A stretch of DNA of 64,000 nucleotides from JAUYQR01 sp031415015 (GTDB taxonomy: Bacteria > Pseudomonadota > Alphaproteobacteria > Rhodobacterales > Rhodobacteraceae): NCBI GenBank assembly GCA_031415015.1, contig JANOQT010000014.1, forward strand, positions 8,384 to 72,383, given 5' to 3'. Each line of letters opens with the position of its first letter. Positions within the stretch are counted from its first letter, which is position 1. This document shows, piece by piece, positions 8,570 to 15,677 of this stretch. Position numbers and translations under genes: made by a program. Below the pieces are notes generated by a model. That model had not been told where the DNA came from, did no database searches, and saw only the letters and a program-made list of their open reading frames with translations.

Positions 8570-9936
8570 GCCTGACGGCATTCAAGGCCTATGACGTCCG
8601 CGGGCGGCTGGGCGTGGAGCTGAACGAGGGCGTTGTGCGGCGGATCGCACGCGCCTTGGCCGAGGTGACGGGGGCAGACCGCGTGGTTCTGGGGCGCGAT
8701 TGCCGGGAAAGTTCGGTCGCGTTGGCGGGTGCGGTGGCAGAAGGGCTGATCGCGGCGGGGGTGGAGGTTCTGGACCTTGGCCTTGCCGGGACGGAGGAGA
8801 TGTATTTTGCCACCGACGCTTTGGAGGCCGGTGGCGGGATCACGGTCACGGCTTCGCACAATCCGATGGATTACAATGGGTTGAAGCTGGTGGGCGCGGG
8901 GGCGCGGCCATTGACGCCAGAGGCGTTCGAGGCGGTGCGCGCGTTGGCCGAGAGCGAGGGCTTTGCGCCAGATGGGGACCGTGGCCGCGTGACGCCGGTG
9001 GGCGATGTTCGGGCGCGCTATGTGGCCCGGGTGCTGGGGTTTGTCGATATCGGGCGGTTGCGGCCTTTGACGGTGCTGGTCAACTGCGGGAATGGCGCGG
9101 CAGGGCCGACGTTTGATGCCTTGGCCGAGGGGCTTGCGGCACGGGGCGCACCGCTGCGGTTCGTAAGACTGCACCACGACCCTGACGGTCGCTTTCCGAA
9201 CGGCATCCCGAACCCCTTGCTGCCGGAGAACCAGCCGGTCACAGCGGCGGCGGTTGTGGCGGCGGGGGCTGATCTTGGGGTGGCCTTTGACGGTGACTTC
9301 GACCGCTGTTTCCTGTTCGATCACACGGGGGCTTTTGTGCCCGGCGAATATGTCGTGGGTCTGTTGGCAGAAGCGTTTCTGGCCAAAGAGCCGGGAGCGG
9401 TGATCATCCATGACCCTCGCGTCGTCTGGAATACGCAGGCTGTGGTCGAAAGGGCCGGCGGGCGGGCGGTGATGGCGCGAACGGGGCATGTGTTTTTGAA
9501 GCGCGTGATGCGTGAAACGGGCGCAGTCTACGGCGGCGAGATGTCGGCGCACCACTATTTCCGCGATTTCATGGCCTGCGACAGCGGGATGATCCCGTGG
9601 CTGCTGGTGGTGGAGTTGATGGGACGCACAGGGCGCAGTCTGGCGGATCTGGTCGCGTCGTTCCGGGCCGATTTCCCCTCTTCGGGCGAGATCAACTTTC
9701 GCGTGGCCGATGCACCCGAGGCTGTGGCGCGGGTCGAGGCTGTGCTGGCGCCAGAAGCCATCGCACGGGACGATACCGATGGGATGAGCCTTGATTTCGG
9801 CACCTGGCGGTTGAACCTGCGGCGGTCGAATACCGAGCCTTTGTTGCGGCTGAACGTCGAGGCGCGGGGCGATGCCGGGCTGGTCGCGTCAGCGGTCGCG
9901 CGGGTGACCGCGCTGATCCACGGGCAGTCGTTATGA
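8566..9936 (+). CDS. Phosphomannomutase/phosphoglucomutase (phosphohexomutase)
   Basis: A 456-residue alpha-D-phosphohexomutase. The phosphoserine loop is TASHNPMDYNGLK with Ser at residue 97, the Mg loop is DGDFDRC, the sugar-binding loop is GEMSAHHYFRDF, and the C-terminal phosphate loop is RRSNTEPLLRLNVEARG. It should interconvert hexose 6- and 1-phosphates for polysaccharide or nucleotide-sugar synthesis. The ATG at 8566 overlaps the soeC stop, so it belongs to the same transcript although no link with sulfonate metabolism is known. An earlier in-frame start inside soeC is unlikely because the protein begins normally at MSLTAFKAYDVRG. Confidence 0.9.
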   Translation: MSLTAFKAYDVRGRLGVELNEGVVRRIARALAEVTGADRVVLGRDCRESSVALAGAVAEGLIAAGVEVLDLGLAGTEEMYFATDALEAGGGITVTASHNPMDYNGLKLVGAGARPLTPEAFEAVRALAESEGFAPDGDRGRVTPVGDVRARYVARVLGFVDIGRLRPLTVLVNCGNGAAGPTFDALAEGLAARGAPLRFVRLHHDPDGRFPNGIPNPLLPENQPVTAAAVVAAGADLGVAFDGDFDRCFLFDHTGAFVPGEYVVGLLAEAFLAKEPGAVIIHDPRVVWNTQAVVERAGGRAVMARTGHVFLKRVMRETGAVYGGEMSAHHYFRDFMACDSGMIPWLLVVELMGRTGRSLADLVASFRADFPSSGEINFRVADAPEAVARVEAVLAPEAIARDDTDGMSLDFGTWRLNLRRSNTEPLLRLNVEARGDAGLVASAVARVTALIHGQSL

Positions 9937-10072
9937 AAGCGCCCGAAAAACAGGCGCGTTGCTGAGAGATTAAGCGCGGACGTGCGGGCCGGTCCGGTCA
10001 ATCCCGGGGCGTGCGTCTGTGCGGTTGTCAGGCGGCCCGTAACGGCGGGAAGGTCTGGCGAGGGGACCCGTG

Positions 10073-10888
10073 ATGACCGCCATTCAGCCAATACCACAGA
10101 TGCAGCGCGCCAGCGGGGAAGCCCTGGTCGAGCTTGCGCATCTGGGCGGCGCGGCGGTGCTGCGACGGCTGCGGCAGGCCGGATCGGCGAAAGCGATCTT
10201 GCCCGAACCGGGGGCCGTGCCGGAGGTGGTGTTTCTGAACACCGCGGGCGGACTGACGGCAGGGGATCGGTTGCGCTTTGCGCTGACCGTCGAGGGGGGG
10301 CGCGCGGTGGCCACCACCCAGACGGCGGAGCGCGCTTACCGTGCCGAAGGCGGCGTGGCGCGGATGGAGGTACAGCTGTCGGTCGGCGCCGGTGGCTGGC
10401 TGGACTGGCTGCCGCAGGAAACGATCCTGTTTGAGGGGGCCGCGCTGGAGCGGCGGACGGTCGTTGACCTGGCATCGGGCGCGGGCTGTCTGGCCCTTGA
10501 AGCGGTCGTGCTGGGGCGCGCGGCGATGGGCGAGACGGTAAGCCGCGTGCAGTTCCGCGACCGGCGCGAGATCCGGCGTGGCGGCGTGCCGGTGTCGGTG
10601 GAACCGGTGGCGCTGACCGATGCGGCACTTCGGGCCGGTCCTGCGGGATTGGGGGGCGCACGGGCTTTTGCGACGATCATCATGGTGGCGGAGCGGCTGG
10701 GCGATGTGCTGGCTCCGGTGCGGGCGGTGCTGGACGAACCGGGGGTCGCGGCTGCTGCCTCGGCCTTTGACGGGAAACTGATGGTGCGGATGCTGGCGGC
10801 GGATGGCTGGCCGTTGCGGCGGCAGATCGTGCGGGCGCTGGCGGTGATGCGGGCGGGGCGACCCCTGCCGCGCGTCTGGCAGATGTGA
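10073..10888 (+). CDS. ureD: Urease accessory protein UreD
   Basis: UreD (UreH) forms the UreDFG scaffold that delivers nickel to apo-urease. The 271-residue protein shows family stretches such as VVFLNTAGGLTAGDRL, TQTAERAYRA and WLPQETILFEGAALERR. A GTG at 10070 precedes the ATG at 10073. The ATG is preferred because GAGGGG (10060-10065) lies at normal spacing. It is first in the urease cluster, 7 bases before ureA. The 136-base gap after the phosphohexomutase gene contains only a weak GCGCC/GGCGC hairpin (9939-9957) and otherwise nothing recognised, so the urease promoter probably lies here. Confidence 0.93.
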   Translation: MTAIQPIPQMQRASGEALVELAHLGGAAVLRRLRQAGSAKAILPEPGAVPEVVFLNTAGGLTAGDRLRFALTVEGGRAVATTQTAERAYRAEGGVARMEVQLSVGAGGWLDWLPQETILFEGAALERRTVVDLASGAGCLALEAVVLGRAAMGETVSRVQFRDRREIRRGGVPVSVEPVALTDAALRAGPAGLGGARAFATIIMVAERLGDVLAPVRAVLDEPGVAAAASAFDGKLMVRMLAADGWPLRRQIVRALAVMRAGRPLPRVWQM

Positions 10889-10895
10889 GGGTTCG

Positions 10896-11204
10896 ATGAA
10901 TTTGACGCCTCGCGAAAAGGACAAACTGCTGGTCAGCCTTGCGGCGATGGTTGCGCGCGGACGGCTGGCACGGGGGGTGAAACTGAACCACCCCGAGGCG
11001 ATTGCCCTGATCAGCGATTTCGTTGTCGAAGGGGCGCGCGACGGGCGCAGCGTTGCCGACCTGATGGAGGCGGGGGCGCATGTCATCACCGCCGCGCAGT
11101 GCATGGACGGTATTCCGTCGATGATCCATTCGGTGCAGGTCGAGGCGACCTTTCCGGATGGCACCAAGCTTGTCACCGTTCACCACCCGATCCGAGAGGT
11201 TTGA
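10896..11204 (+). CDS. ureA: Urease gamma subunit
   Basis: The small structural subunit of urease: 102 residues, normal length. It opens MNLTPREKDKLLVSLAAMVA and contains LNHPEAIALISDFVVEGARDG and MIHSVQVEATFPDGTKLVTVHHPI, all characteristic of the gamma chain. Urease hydrolyses urea to ammonia and carbamate in the cytoplasm. The gene follows ureD by 7 bases and is itself followed within 4 bases by a small membrane-protein gene. Confidence 0.97.
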   Translation: MNLTPREKDKLLVSLAAMVARGRLARGVKLNHPEAIALISDFVVEGARDGRSVADLMEAGAHVITAAQCMDGIPSMIHSVQVEATFPDGTKLVTVHHPIREV

Positions 11205-11207
11205 GCT

Positions 11208-11369
11208 ATGACCCGATGTCTTTTGCCGCTGCTAATGTCTGCAACCCCAGTTCTGGCCGATGAAGGCCTGCACCATCACCCGCATGGGGTGGAAAGCGGC
11301 TGGATTGCGGCTGTCCTTGCCGGGGTCTTGGGCGGGCTGGTGCTGGCACGGCTATGGGCGCGAAAATGA
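11208..11369 (+). CDS. Small His-rich membrane protein inside the urease operon
   Basis: A 53-codon gene between ureA and ureB. The predicted protein opens MTRCLLPLLMSATPVLA, which looks like a signal peptide ending at ALA-type cleavage. Then comes a His-rich segment (DEGLHHHPHGVE, four His in six residues) and one hydrophobic helix (WIAAVLAGVLGGLVLARLW) with a basic end. It starts 4 bases after the ureA stop and its TGA overlaps the ureB ATG (ATGA at 11366-11369), so it is very likely translated. The His cluster suggests metal binding, perhaps nickel at the membrane. That role is inferred from composition and context only. Confidence 0.75.
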   Translation: MTRCLLPLLMSATPVLADEGLHHHPHGVESGWIAAVLAGVLGGLVLARLWARK

Positions 11370-11671
11370 TCCCCGGCGAGGTGTTTCCAGCGGCGGGCGA
11401 TCTGGTGCTGAATGACGGTGCCGAGGTGACGGTGCTGATGGTGGCCAATACCGGCGACCGCCCGGTGCAGGTGGGCAGCCACTACCACTTTGCCGAGACC
11501 AATCCGGGGCTGGATTTTGACCGCGAGGCGGCGCGGGGCAAGAGGCTTGATATCGCGGCGGGCACGGCGGTACGGTTCGAGCCGGGACAGCGGCGCGAGG
11601 TGCGGCTGGTGCCCTATGCCGGGGACCGCAAGGTGTTCGGTTTCAACCGACACATCATGGGTCCGTTGTAG
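11366..11671 (+). CDS. ureB: Urease beta subunit
   Basis: The beta structural chain of urease, 101 residues. It begins MIPGEVFPAAGDLVLNDGAE, the usual start, and contains RPVQVGSHYHFAETNPGLDFDR and a C-terminal RHIMGPL. An in-frame ATG 12 bases upstream (11354) would add four residues. The ATG at 11366 matches the family and forms an ATGA overlap with the small upstream gene. It is followed after 22 bases by the inserted cyclase gene rather than by ureC. Confidence 0.96.
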   Translation: MIPGEVFPAAGDLVLNDGAEVTVLMVANTGDRPVQVGSHYHFAETNPGLDFDREAARGKRLDIAAGTAVRFEPGQRREVRLVPYAGDRKVFGFNRHIMGPL

Positions 11672-11693
11672 GCCCGCGAACAGGGAGACTGCC

Positions 11694-12506
11694 ATGTGCC
11701 ACGCCTGTGTGATTGAAAACGTAAAGCAAGGGATGCTCAGCCGCCGTGATCTGTTCCGATCCGCCGCTGCGGTCGGAATTGCGGCCGGGGCAACGGGGTT
11801 GATGAGCGCGCGTCCCGCGATGGCGCAGGCGTCCCGTGTGGTGGACCTGACCCATGCCTATGACGGGGCGTTTCCGACCTTCGACGGCAATCCGGGGATC
11901 ATTTTCGAGCCTGCGGTGAAGTTCGAAGGCAACGGCTATCAGCTGTGGAAGCTGACGATCTTTGAACATACCGGCACCCACATCGACGCGCCGTTGCATT
12001 TCAGCGCCGACGGCACGTCGGTGGACGAGTTGCCGGTCGAAAGCCTCGTCTGCCCGCTGTGTATCGTCGATATCAAGGCGAAAGCGATGGAGGACGCCAA
12101 TGCGATGGTGGAGCCTGCCGATATCGAGGCCTGGGTGTCAGCCAACGGTGCGATCCCGGCGGGGGCTTGTGTGGCGATGAATTCGGGCTGGGCGGCGAAA
12201 GTGGGCGACCCATTGTACCGCAACACGCCGGACGGCAAGTTCGCCTTCCCCGGCTTTTCCAAGGCCGCAACCGACATGCTGGCGGGGCTGAACGTGGCGT
12301 GCATCGGGGTGGACACGCTGTCGCTGGACCCCGGCAACTCGGCGGATTTCGCGGTGCATTTCTCATGGCTGCCGGGTGGGCGCTACGGGATCGAGAATCT
12401 GGCCAATCTGGACGGCCTTCCCGCGACCGGGGCGACGGTGGTGGTTGGTGCGCCGACGCACAAGGGCGGCACCGGCGGCCCGGCGCGCGTGCTGGCGCTG
12501 GTCTGA
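11694..12506 (+). CDS. Tat-exported cyclase-family (kynurenine-formamidase-like) hydrolase
   Basis: A 270-residue protein of the metal-dependent cyclase family (PF04199 type). The N-terminus carries a twin-arginine signal, SRRDLFRSAAAVGIAAGATG, ending near ARPAMAQA, so it should be exported folded to the periplasm. The metal site motif HTGTHIDAPLHF is present, with downstream VGAPTHKGGTGGPAR. Relatives hydrolyse amides or lactones, but the substrate here is unknown. The ATG follows CAGGGAG at suitable spacing. It lies between ureB and ureC, which is not part of the basic urease set, and its stop overlaps the start of the next gene by one base. Confidence 0.85.
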   Translation: MCHACVIENVKQGMLSRRDLFRSAAAVGIAAGATGLMSARPAMAQASRVVDLTHAYDGAFPTFDGNPGIIFEPAVKFEGNGYQLWKLTIFEHTGTHIDAPLHFSADGTSVDELPVESLVCPLCIVDIKAKAMEDANAMVEPADIEAWVSANGAIPAGACVAMNSGWAAKVGDPLYRNTPDGKFAFPGFSKAATDMLAGLNVACIGVDTLSLDPGNSADFAVHFSWLPGGRYGIENLANLDGLPATGATVVVGAPTHKGGTGGPARVLALV

Positions 12507-12901
12507 TGGCGACGGTTCCCTTGACGAGCGACGAAGCGGCGGGGGCGGAAGCCCTTGCCGTGTTCGATGATATTCGCGCGGCGCGGCAGACCGACTACGT
12601 CAACAACTTCTAGCGGGCGCTGGCTGCCGACCCCGTGTTGCTGCGCGCGACGTGGGAGCGGTTGCAGGTTGTGATGGCCCCCGGCGCTCTGGAACCTTTG
12701 GTCAAGGAGATGGTTTACCTTGCGGTGTCGACCGCGAATGGCTGCGCTTATTGCATCCATTCCCACACGGCGGCGGCGAAATCAAAGGGCATGACCGACG
12801 CACAGCATGGTGAACTTCTGGCCGTCATCGCGATGGCTGCCCAGACGAATGCCTTGGTGACCGCGTTGGGCGTGCCCGTGGACGAAAGGTTCATGGTGTG
12901 A
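12506..12901 (+). pseudogene. Carboxymuconolactone-decarboxylase/AhpD-like gene with in-frame amber stop
   Basis: The frame starts at ATG 12506, overlapping the cyclase stop by one base, and reads an AhpD-like protein. Codon 36 is TAG (12611-12613), in YVNNF-stop-RALAADP. The frame then continues uninterrupted to TGA at 12899-12901, 131 amino-acid positions in total. The core downstream of the stop is intact, including the redox motif GCAYCIHSHTAAAK. Tryptophan (TGG) is the likely ancestral residue, so one base change explains the stop. A shorter product could start at an in-frame TTG at 12635 and would keep the CxxC motif. I therefore call it a pseudogene but cannot exclude readthrough or reinitiation. 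Confidence 0.7.
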
Positions 12902-13218
12902 AGCGATACATGATGACCCCGGCGCAAGTGATGGCGTTAAGCGTGCGCAATTCGCAGATGATGTCCGAGGCGGGGATGATCATCGGCATGCGGATGCTTG
13001 GGATGGCGGGGATGTGGCGGGTCAATCCGGCCGAAAACTCGCGGATGGTCGAGGAGAAGGTTGCGGCGGTGACCGAAGGGGCCACGGCCGCCTCGCGCGC
13101 GATGCTGCGGGGGGCCAAGCCTGCGGCCGTGGCCGACGCCGCGATGAAGCCGGTGCGTCGGACGACCGCAGCCAATGTAGCACGTCTGGCCAAGCTTGGC
13201 CCGGGCAAGCCCACCTGA
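12898..13218 (+). CDS. Small Met/Ala-rich protein of unknown function in the urease operon
   Basis: A 106-residue protein I do not recognise with certainty. It starts at GTG 12898, overlapping the preceding stop by four bases (GTGA). An ATG at 12910 is a possible alternative. The N-terminal half is rich in Met (MMSEAGMIIGMRMLGMAGMW) and the C-terminal half is rich in Ala, Lys and Arg (NVARLAKLGPGKPT), looking helical with no signal peptide. It resembles small phasin-like or nucleic-acid-binding helical proteins only in composition. The position just before ureC, 12 bases away, puts it on the urease transcript. Confidence 0.65.
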   Translation: MKRYMMTPAQVMALSVRNSQMMSEAGMIIGMRMLGMAGMWRVNPAENSRMVEEKVAAVTEGATAASRAMLRGAKPAAVADAAMKPVRRTTAANVARLAKLGPGKPT

Positions 13219-13230
13219 CCGGAGGATACG

Positions 13231-14973
13231 ATGCCCGCCACGATTTCCCGCAAGACCTATGCCGACATGTATGGCCCCACTGTGGGCGACCGGCTGCGGC
13301 TTGGCGATACCGACCTGATCATCGAGGTGGAGCGAGACCTGATCGCCGAGCGATCCTCGGGGGGCGCGAATGCGCTGCGCTACGGCGAGGAGGTGAAATT
13401 TGGCGGCGGCAAGGTGATCCGTGACGGGATGGGGCAAAGCCAGATCACCCGGGCGGCAGGCGCGATGGATACGGTGATCACCAATGCGCTGATCGTGGAC
13501 TGGTCGGGGATCGTGAAGGCCGATGTCGGCCTGCGCGACGGGCGGATTGCAAAGATCGGCAAGGCGGGCAACCCCGACACGCAGCCCGGCGTCGATGTGA
13601 TCATCGGGCCGGGGACCGAGATCATCGCGGGCGAGGGGATGTTTCTGACGGCGGGGGGGATGGATGCGCATATCCACTTCATCGCGCCGCAGCAGATCGA
13701 CGATGCCTTGCACTCGGGGATTACAACCATGCTGGGCGGTGGCACGGGGCCCGCGCATGGCACGCTGGCCACCACCTGCACGCCCGGCCCTTGGCATCTG
13801 GCGCGGATGATGCAGGCGGCGGACGCGTTTCCGATGAACCTGGCCTTTGCAGGCAAGGGCAATGCGTCGCGTCCCGCCGCATTGGAGGAACAGGTGCGCG
13901 CCGGGGCCTGTTGCCTGAAGCTGCATGAGGATTGGGGCACCACCCCCGGTGCCATCGACTGCTGCCTGACCGTGGCCGATGCGATGGACGTGCAGGTGAT
14001 GATCCACACCGATACGCTGAACGAGAGCGGATTTGTCGAGAATACCCTCGCGGCGATCCGGGGCCGCACGATCCACGCCTTTCATACCGAGGGGGCGGGG
14101 GGTGGCCATGCGCCGGATATCATCAAGGTCGTTGGGTCGCAGAACATCATCCCAAGTTCCACGAACCCGACGATGCCTTACACGATCAACACCATCGAAG
14201 AGCATCTGGATATGCTGATGGTTTGCCACCACCTTGACCGCCGGGTGCCGGAGGATGTGGCATTTGCCGAAAGCCGCATCCGGCGTGAGACGATTGCGGC
14301 CGAGGATATCCTGCACGATCTGGGGGCGTTCTCGGTGATTTCCTCCGACAGTCAGGCGATGGGGAGGGTGGGCGAGGTGATCACCCGCACCTGGCAAACG
14401 GCGCACAAGATGCGCCAGCAGCGCGGGCGGCTGGAGGGTGAGACGGGCGATAACGACAACGCGCGGGTCAGGCGCTACATCGCCAAGTATACGATCAATC
14501 CGGCGATTGCGCATGGGATTAGCCGCCATATCGGGTCGGTCGAGGTGGGCAAGCGGGCGGACCTTGTGCTGTGGCACCCGGCGTTCTTCGGGGCCAAGCC
14601 CGAGATGGTGCTGCTGGGCGGTTGCATCGTGGTGGCGCAGATGGGCGATCCGAATGCTTCGATCCCGACACCGCAGCCGGTGCACACGCGGCCGATGTTC
14701 GCGGCCTACGGGCGGTCGGTGGAGCGCAACGCGGTGATCTTTGTGTCGGGCGCTGCGCAGGTAGCGGACATTCGCAACGCCTACGGTCTGGCCAAGGACA
14801 CGCTTGCTGTCGAAGGCTGCCGGGGCATCGGCAAATCCGACATGAAGCTGAATGCAGCGACCCCGGTCATCGAGGTGGACCCGGAAACCTATGAGGTCCG
14901 CGCGGACGGCGTCTTGCTGACCTGCGAGCCCGCGCGGGAGTTGCCGCTTGCGCAGCGCTATTTTCTGTACTGA
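13231..14973 (+). CDS. ureC: Urease alpha (catalytic) subunit
   Basis: The nickel-binding catalytic chain, 580 residues, within the family range. The active site is complete: H147 and H149 (DAHIHF), the carbamylated lysine K230 in CCLKLHEDWG, H259 (MIHTD), H285 (AFHTEGAGGGH), and the mobile-flap Cys-His at 332-333 (MVCHHLD). A strong ribosome site, CCGGAGGATACG, precedes the ATG. The cyclase, AhpD-like and Met-rich genes separate it from ureB. It is the last gene of the first urease segment. A small ORF on the opposite strand converges on its 3' end. Confidence 0.98.
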   Translation: MPATISRKTYADMYGPTVGDRLRLGDTDLIIEVERDLIAERSSGGANALRYGEEVKFGGGKVIRDGMGQSQITRAAGAMDTVITNALIVDWSGIVKADVGLRDGRIAKIGKAGNPDTQPGVDVIIGPGTEIIAGEGMFLTAGGMDAHIHFIAPQQIDDALHSGITTMLGGGTGPAHGTLATTCTPGPWHLARMMQAADAFPMNLAFAGKGNASRPAALEEQVRAGACCLKLHEDWGTTPGAIDCCLTVADAMDVQVMIHTDTLNESGFVENTLAAIRGRTIHAFHTEGAGGGHAPDIIKVVGSQNIIPSSTNPTMPYTINTIEEHLDMLMVCHHLDRRVPEDVAFAESRIRRETIAAEDILHDLGAFSVISSDSQAMGRVGEVITRTWQTAHKMRQQRGRLEGETGDNDNARVRRYIAKYTINPAIAHGISRHIGSVEVGKRADLVLWHPAFFGAKPEMVLLGGCIVVAQMGDPNASIPTPQPVHTRPMFAAYGRSVERNAVIFVSGAAQVADIRNAYGLAKDTLAVEGCRGIGKSDMKLNAATPVIEVDPETYEVRADGVLLTCEPARELPLAQRYFLY

Positions 14974-14979
14974 CCGGTG

Positions 14980-15153
14980 TCAGGTGCGGGCGCTGCCGGA
15001 TTGCCCGCTCCGCGGCATCGGCCAACCGCGACGAAACACCGGAATGACGGGGAAGTCATGCGCCATCGCGGTCAGCGTCACTTCGCGTCGTTGCAGGCGG
15101 GCAATTTCGGTGCGGATATCTGCGAGTTCGCCCGCGAGGGAAAGTCTGGTCAT
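14980..15153 (-). CDS. Small ORF opposing ureC, 57 residues
   Basis: A reverse-strand frame from ATG (15151-15153) to TGA (14980-14982). The product opens MTRLSLAGELADIRTEIARL and continues as a charged helix, then a Pro/Arg/Ser-rich tail (VFRRGWPMPRSGQSG). An unusually complete ribosome site, AAAGGAGG (15166-15173 read on the minus strand), lies upstream with a long spacer of about 12 bases. It is divergent from ureE and converges on ureC. The long spacer and lack of a recognisable family keep confidence moderate. Nothing supports a function, although the helical N-terminus could dimerise. Confidence 0.5.
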   Translation of the reverse strand: MTRLSLAGELADIRTEIARLQRREVTLTAMAHDFPVIPVFRRGWPMPRSGQSGSART

Positions 15154-15170
15154 GATGGCTGTGGTCCTCC

Positions 15171-15227
15171 TTTGTTCTACATTTCCACCATCGACTCAAA
15201 TCGTAAAAACTTCGCAAAGGTGATCCG
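15171..15227. promoter_or_regulatory. AT-rich divergent start region before ureE
   Basis: This short stretch stands out as AT-rich in a GC-rich background (TCAAATCGTAAAAACTTCGC). It lies between the ribosome site of the small reverse ORF and the ureE ATG. It interrupts the otherwise tight urease operon, so ureEFG may have their own promoter here. No clean -35/-10 pair or named operator is visible. The call rests on position and base composition. Confidence 0.35.
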
Positions 15228-15677
15228 ATGTCTCTGCCGATGGCGCAAACCCTGCACCGCTCTGGCCAATGGCCGCGCCTTGCCATGGCACGGGTCGTGC
15301 TGGGGTATGACGAACGGTTCTTGCGGCGCAAGCGGCTGATCACGGCGTCGGGGGAGGCGTTCATGGTCAATCTGGAGGAGACGACGAACGTGTTGGCGGG
15401 GGACGCGTTTGAGCTGACCGACGGGCGGCTAGTCGAGATTGCGGCCGCAGCGGAGGCGGTGCTGATCGTGACCGGAGACCTGACGCGGCTGGCCTGGCAC
15501 ATCGGCAACCGCCACACGCCCTGCCAGATCGAAGCGGACCGGCTGGTGATCCGTGCCGACCATGTGCTGGCCGATATGCTGCGAGGCTTGGGGGCGGCGG
15601 TAACAGCCGCCGACGCGCCATTCACGCCGGAGGGGGGCGCTTACGGTTTGGGGCGCACGATGGGACATGCGCACTGA
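15228..15677 (+). CDS. ureE: Urease accessory protein UreE (nickel metallochaperone)
   Basis: UreE binds nickel and hands it to UreG. The 149-residue protein has the peptide-binding N-domain (DERFLRRKRLITASGEAFMVNLEET) and the metal-binding C-domain with LAWHIGNRHTPCQI and ADHVLADMLRGLG. The C-terminus is short (GRTMGHAH) and lacks the long His-rich tail of some UreE proteins, so nickel storage capacity should be low. The ATG at 15228 is preceded by AAAGG. Its 3' end overlaps ureF by 11 bases. Confidence 0.93.
   Translation: MSLPMAQTLHRSGQWPRLAMARVVLGYDERFLRRKRLITASGEAFMVNLEETTNVLAGDAFELTDGRLVEIAAAAEAVLIVTGDLTRLAWHIGNRHTPCQIEADRLVIRADHVLADMLRGLGAAVTAADAPFTPEGGAYGLGRTMGHAH

Noticed and set aside
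9939..9957. GCGCC/GGCGC inverted repeat after the phosphohexomutase gene as a terminator
   Set aside because: Only a 5-bp stem with a 9-base loop and no T-tract; too weak to call.
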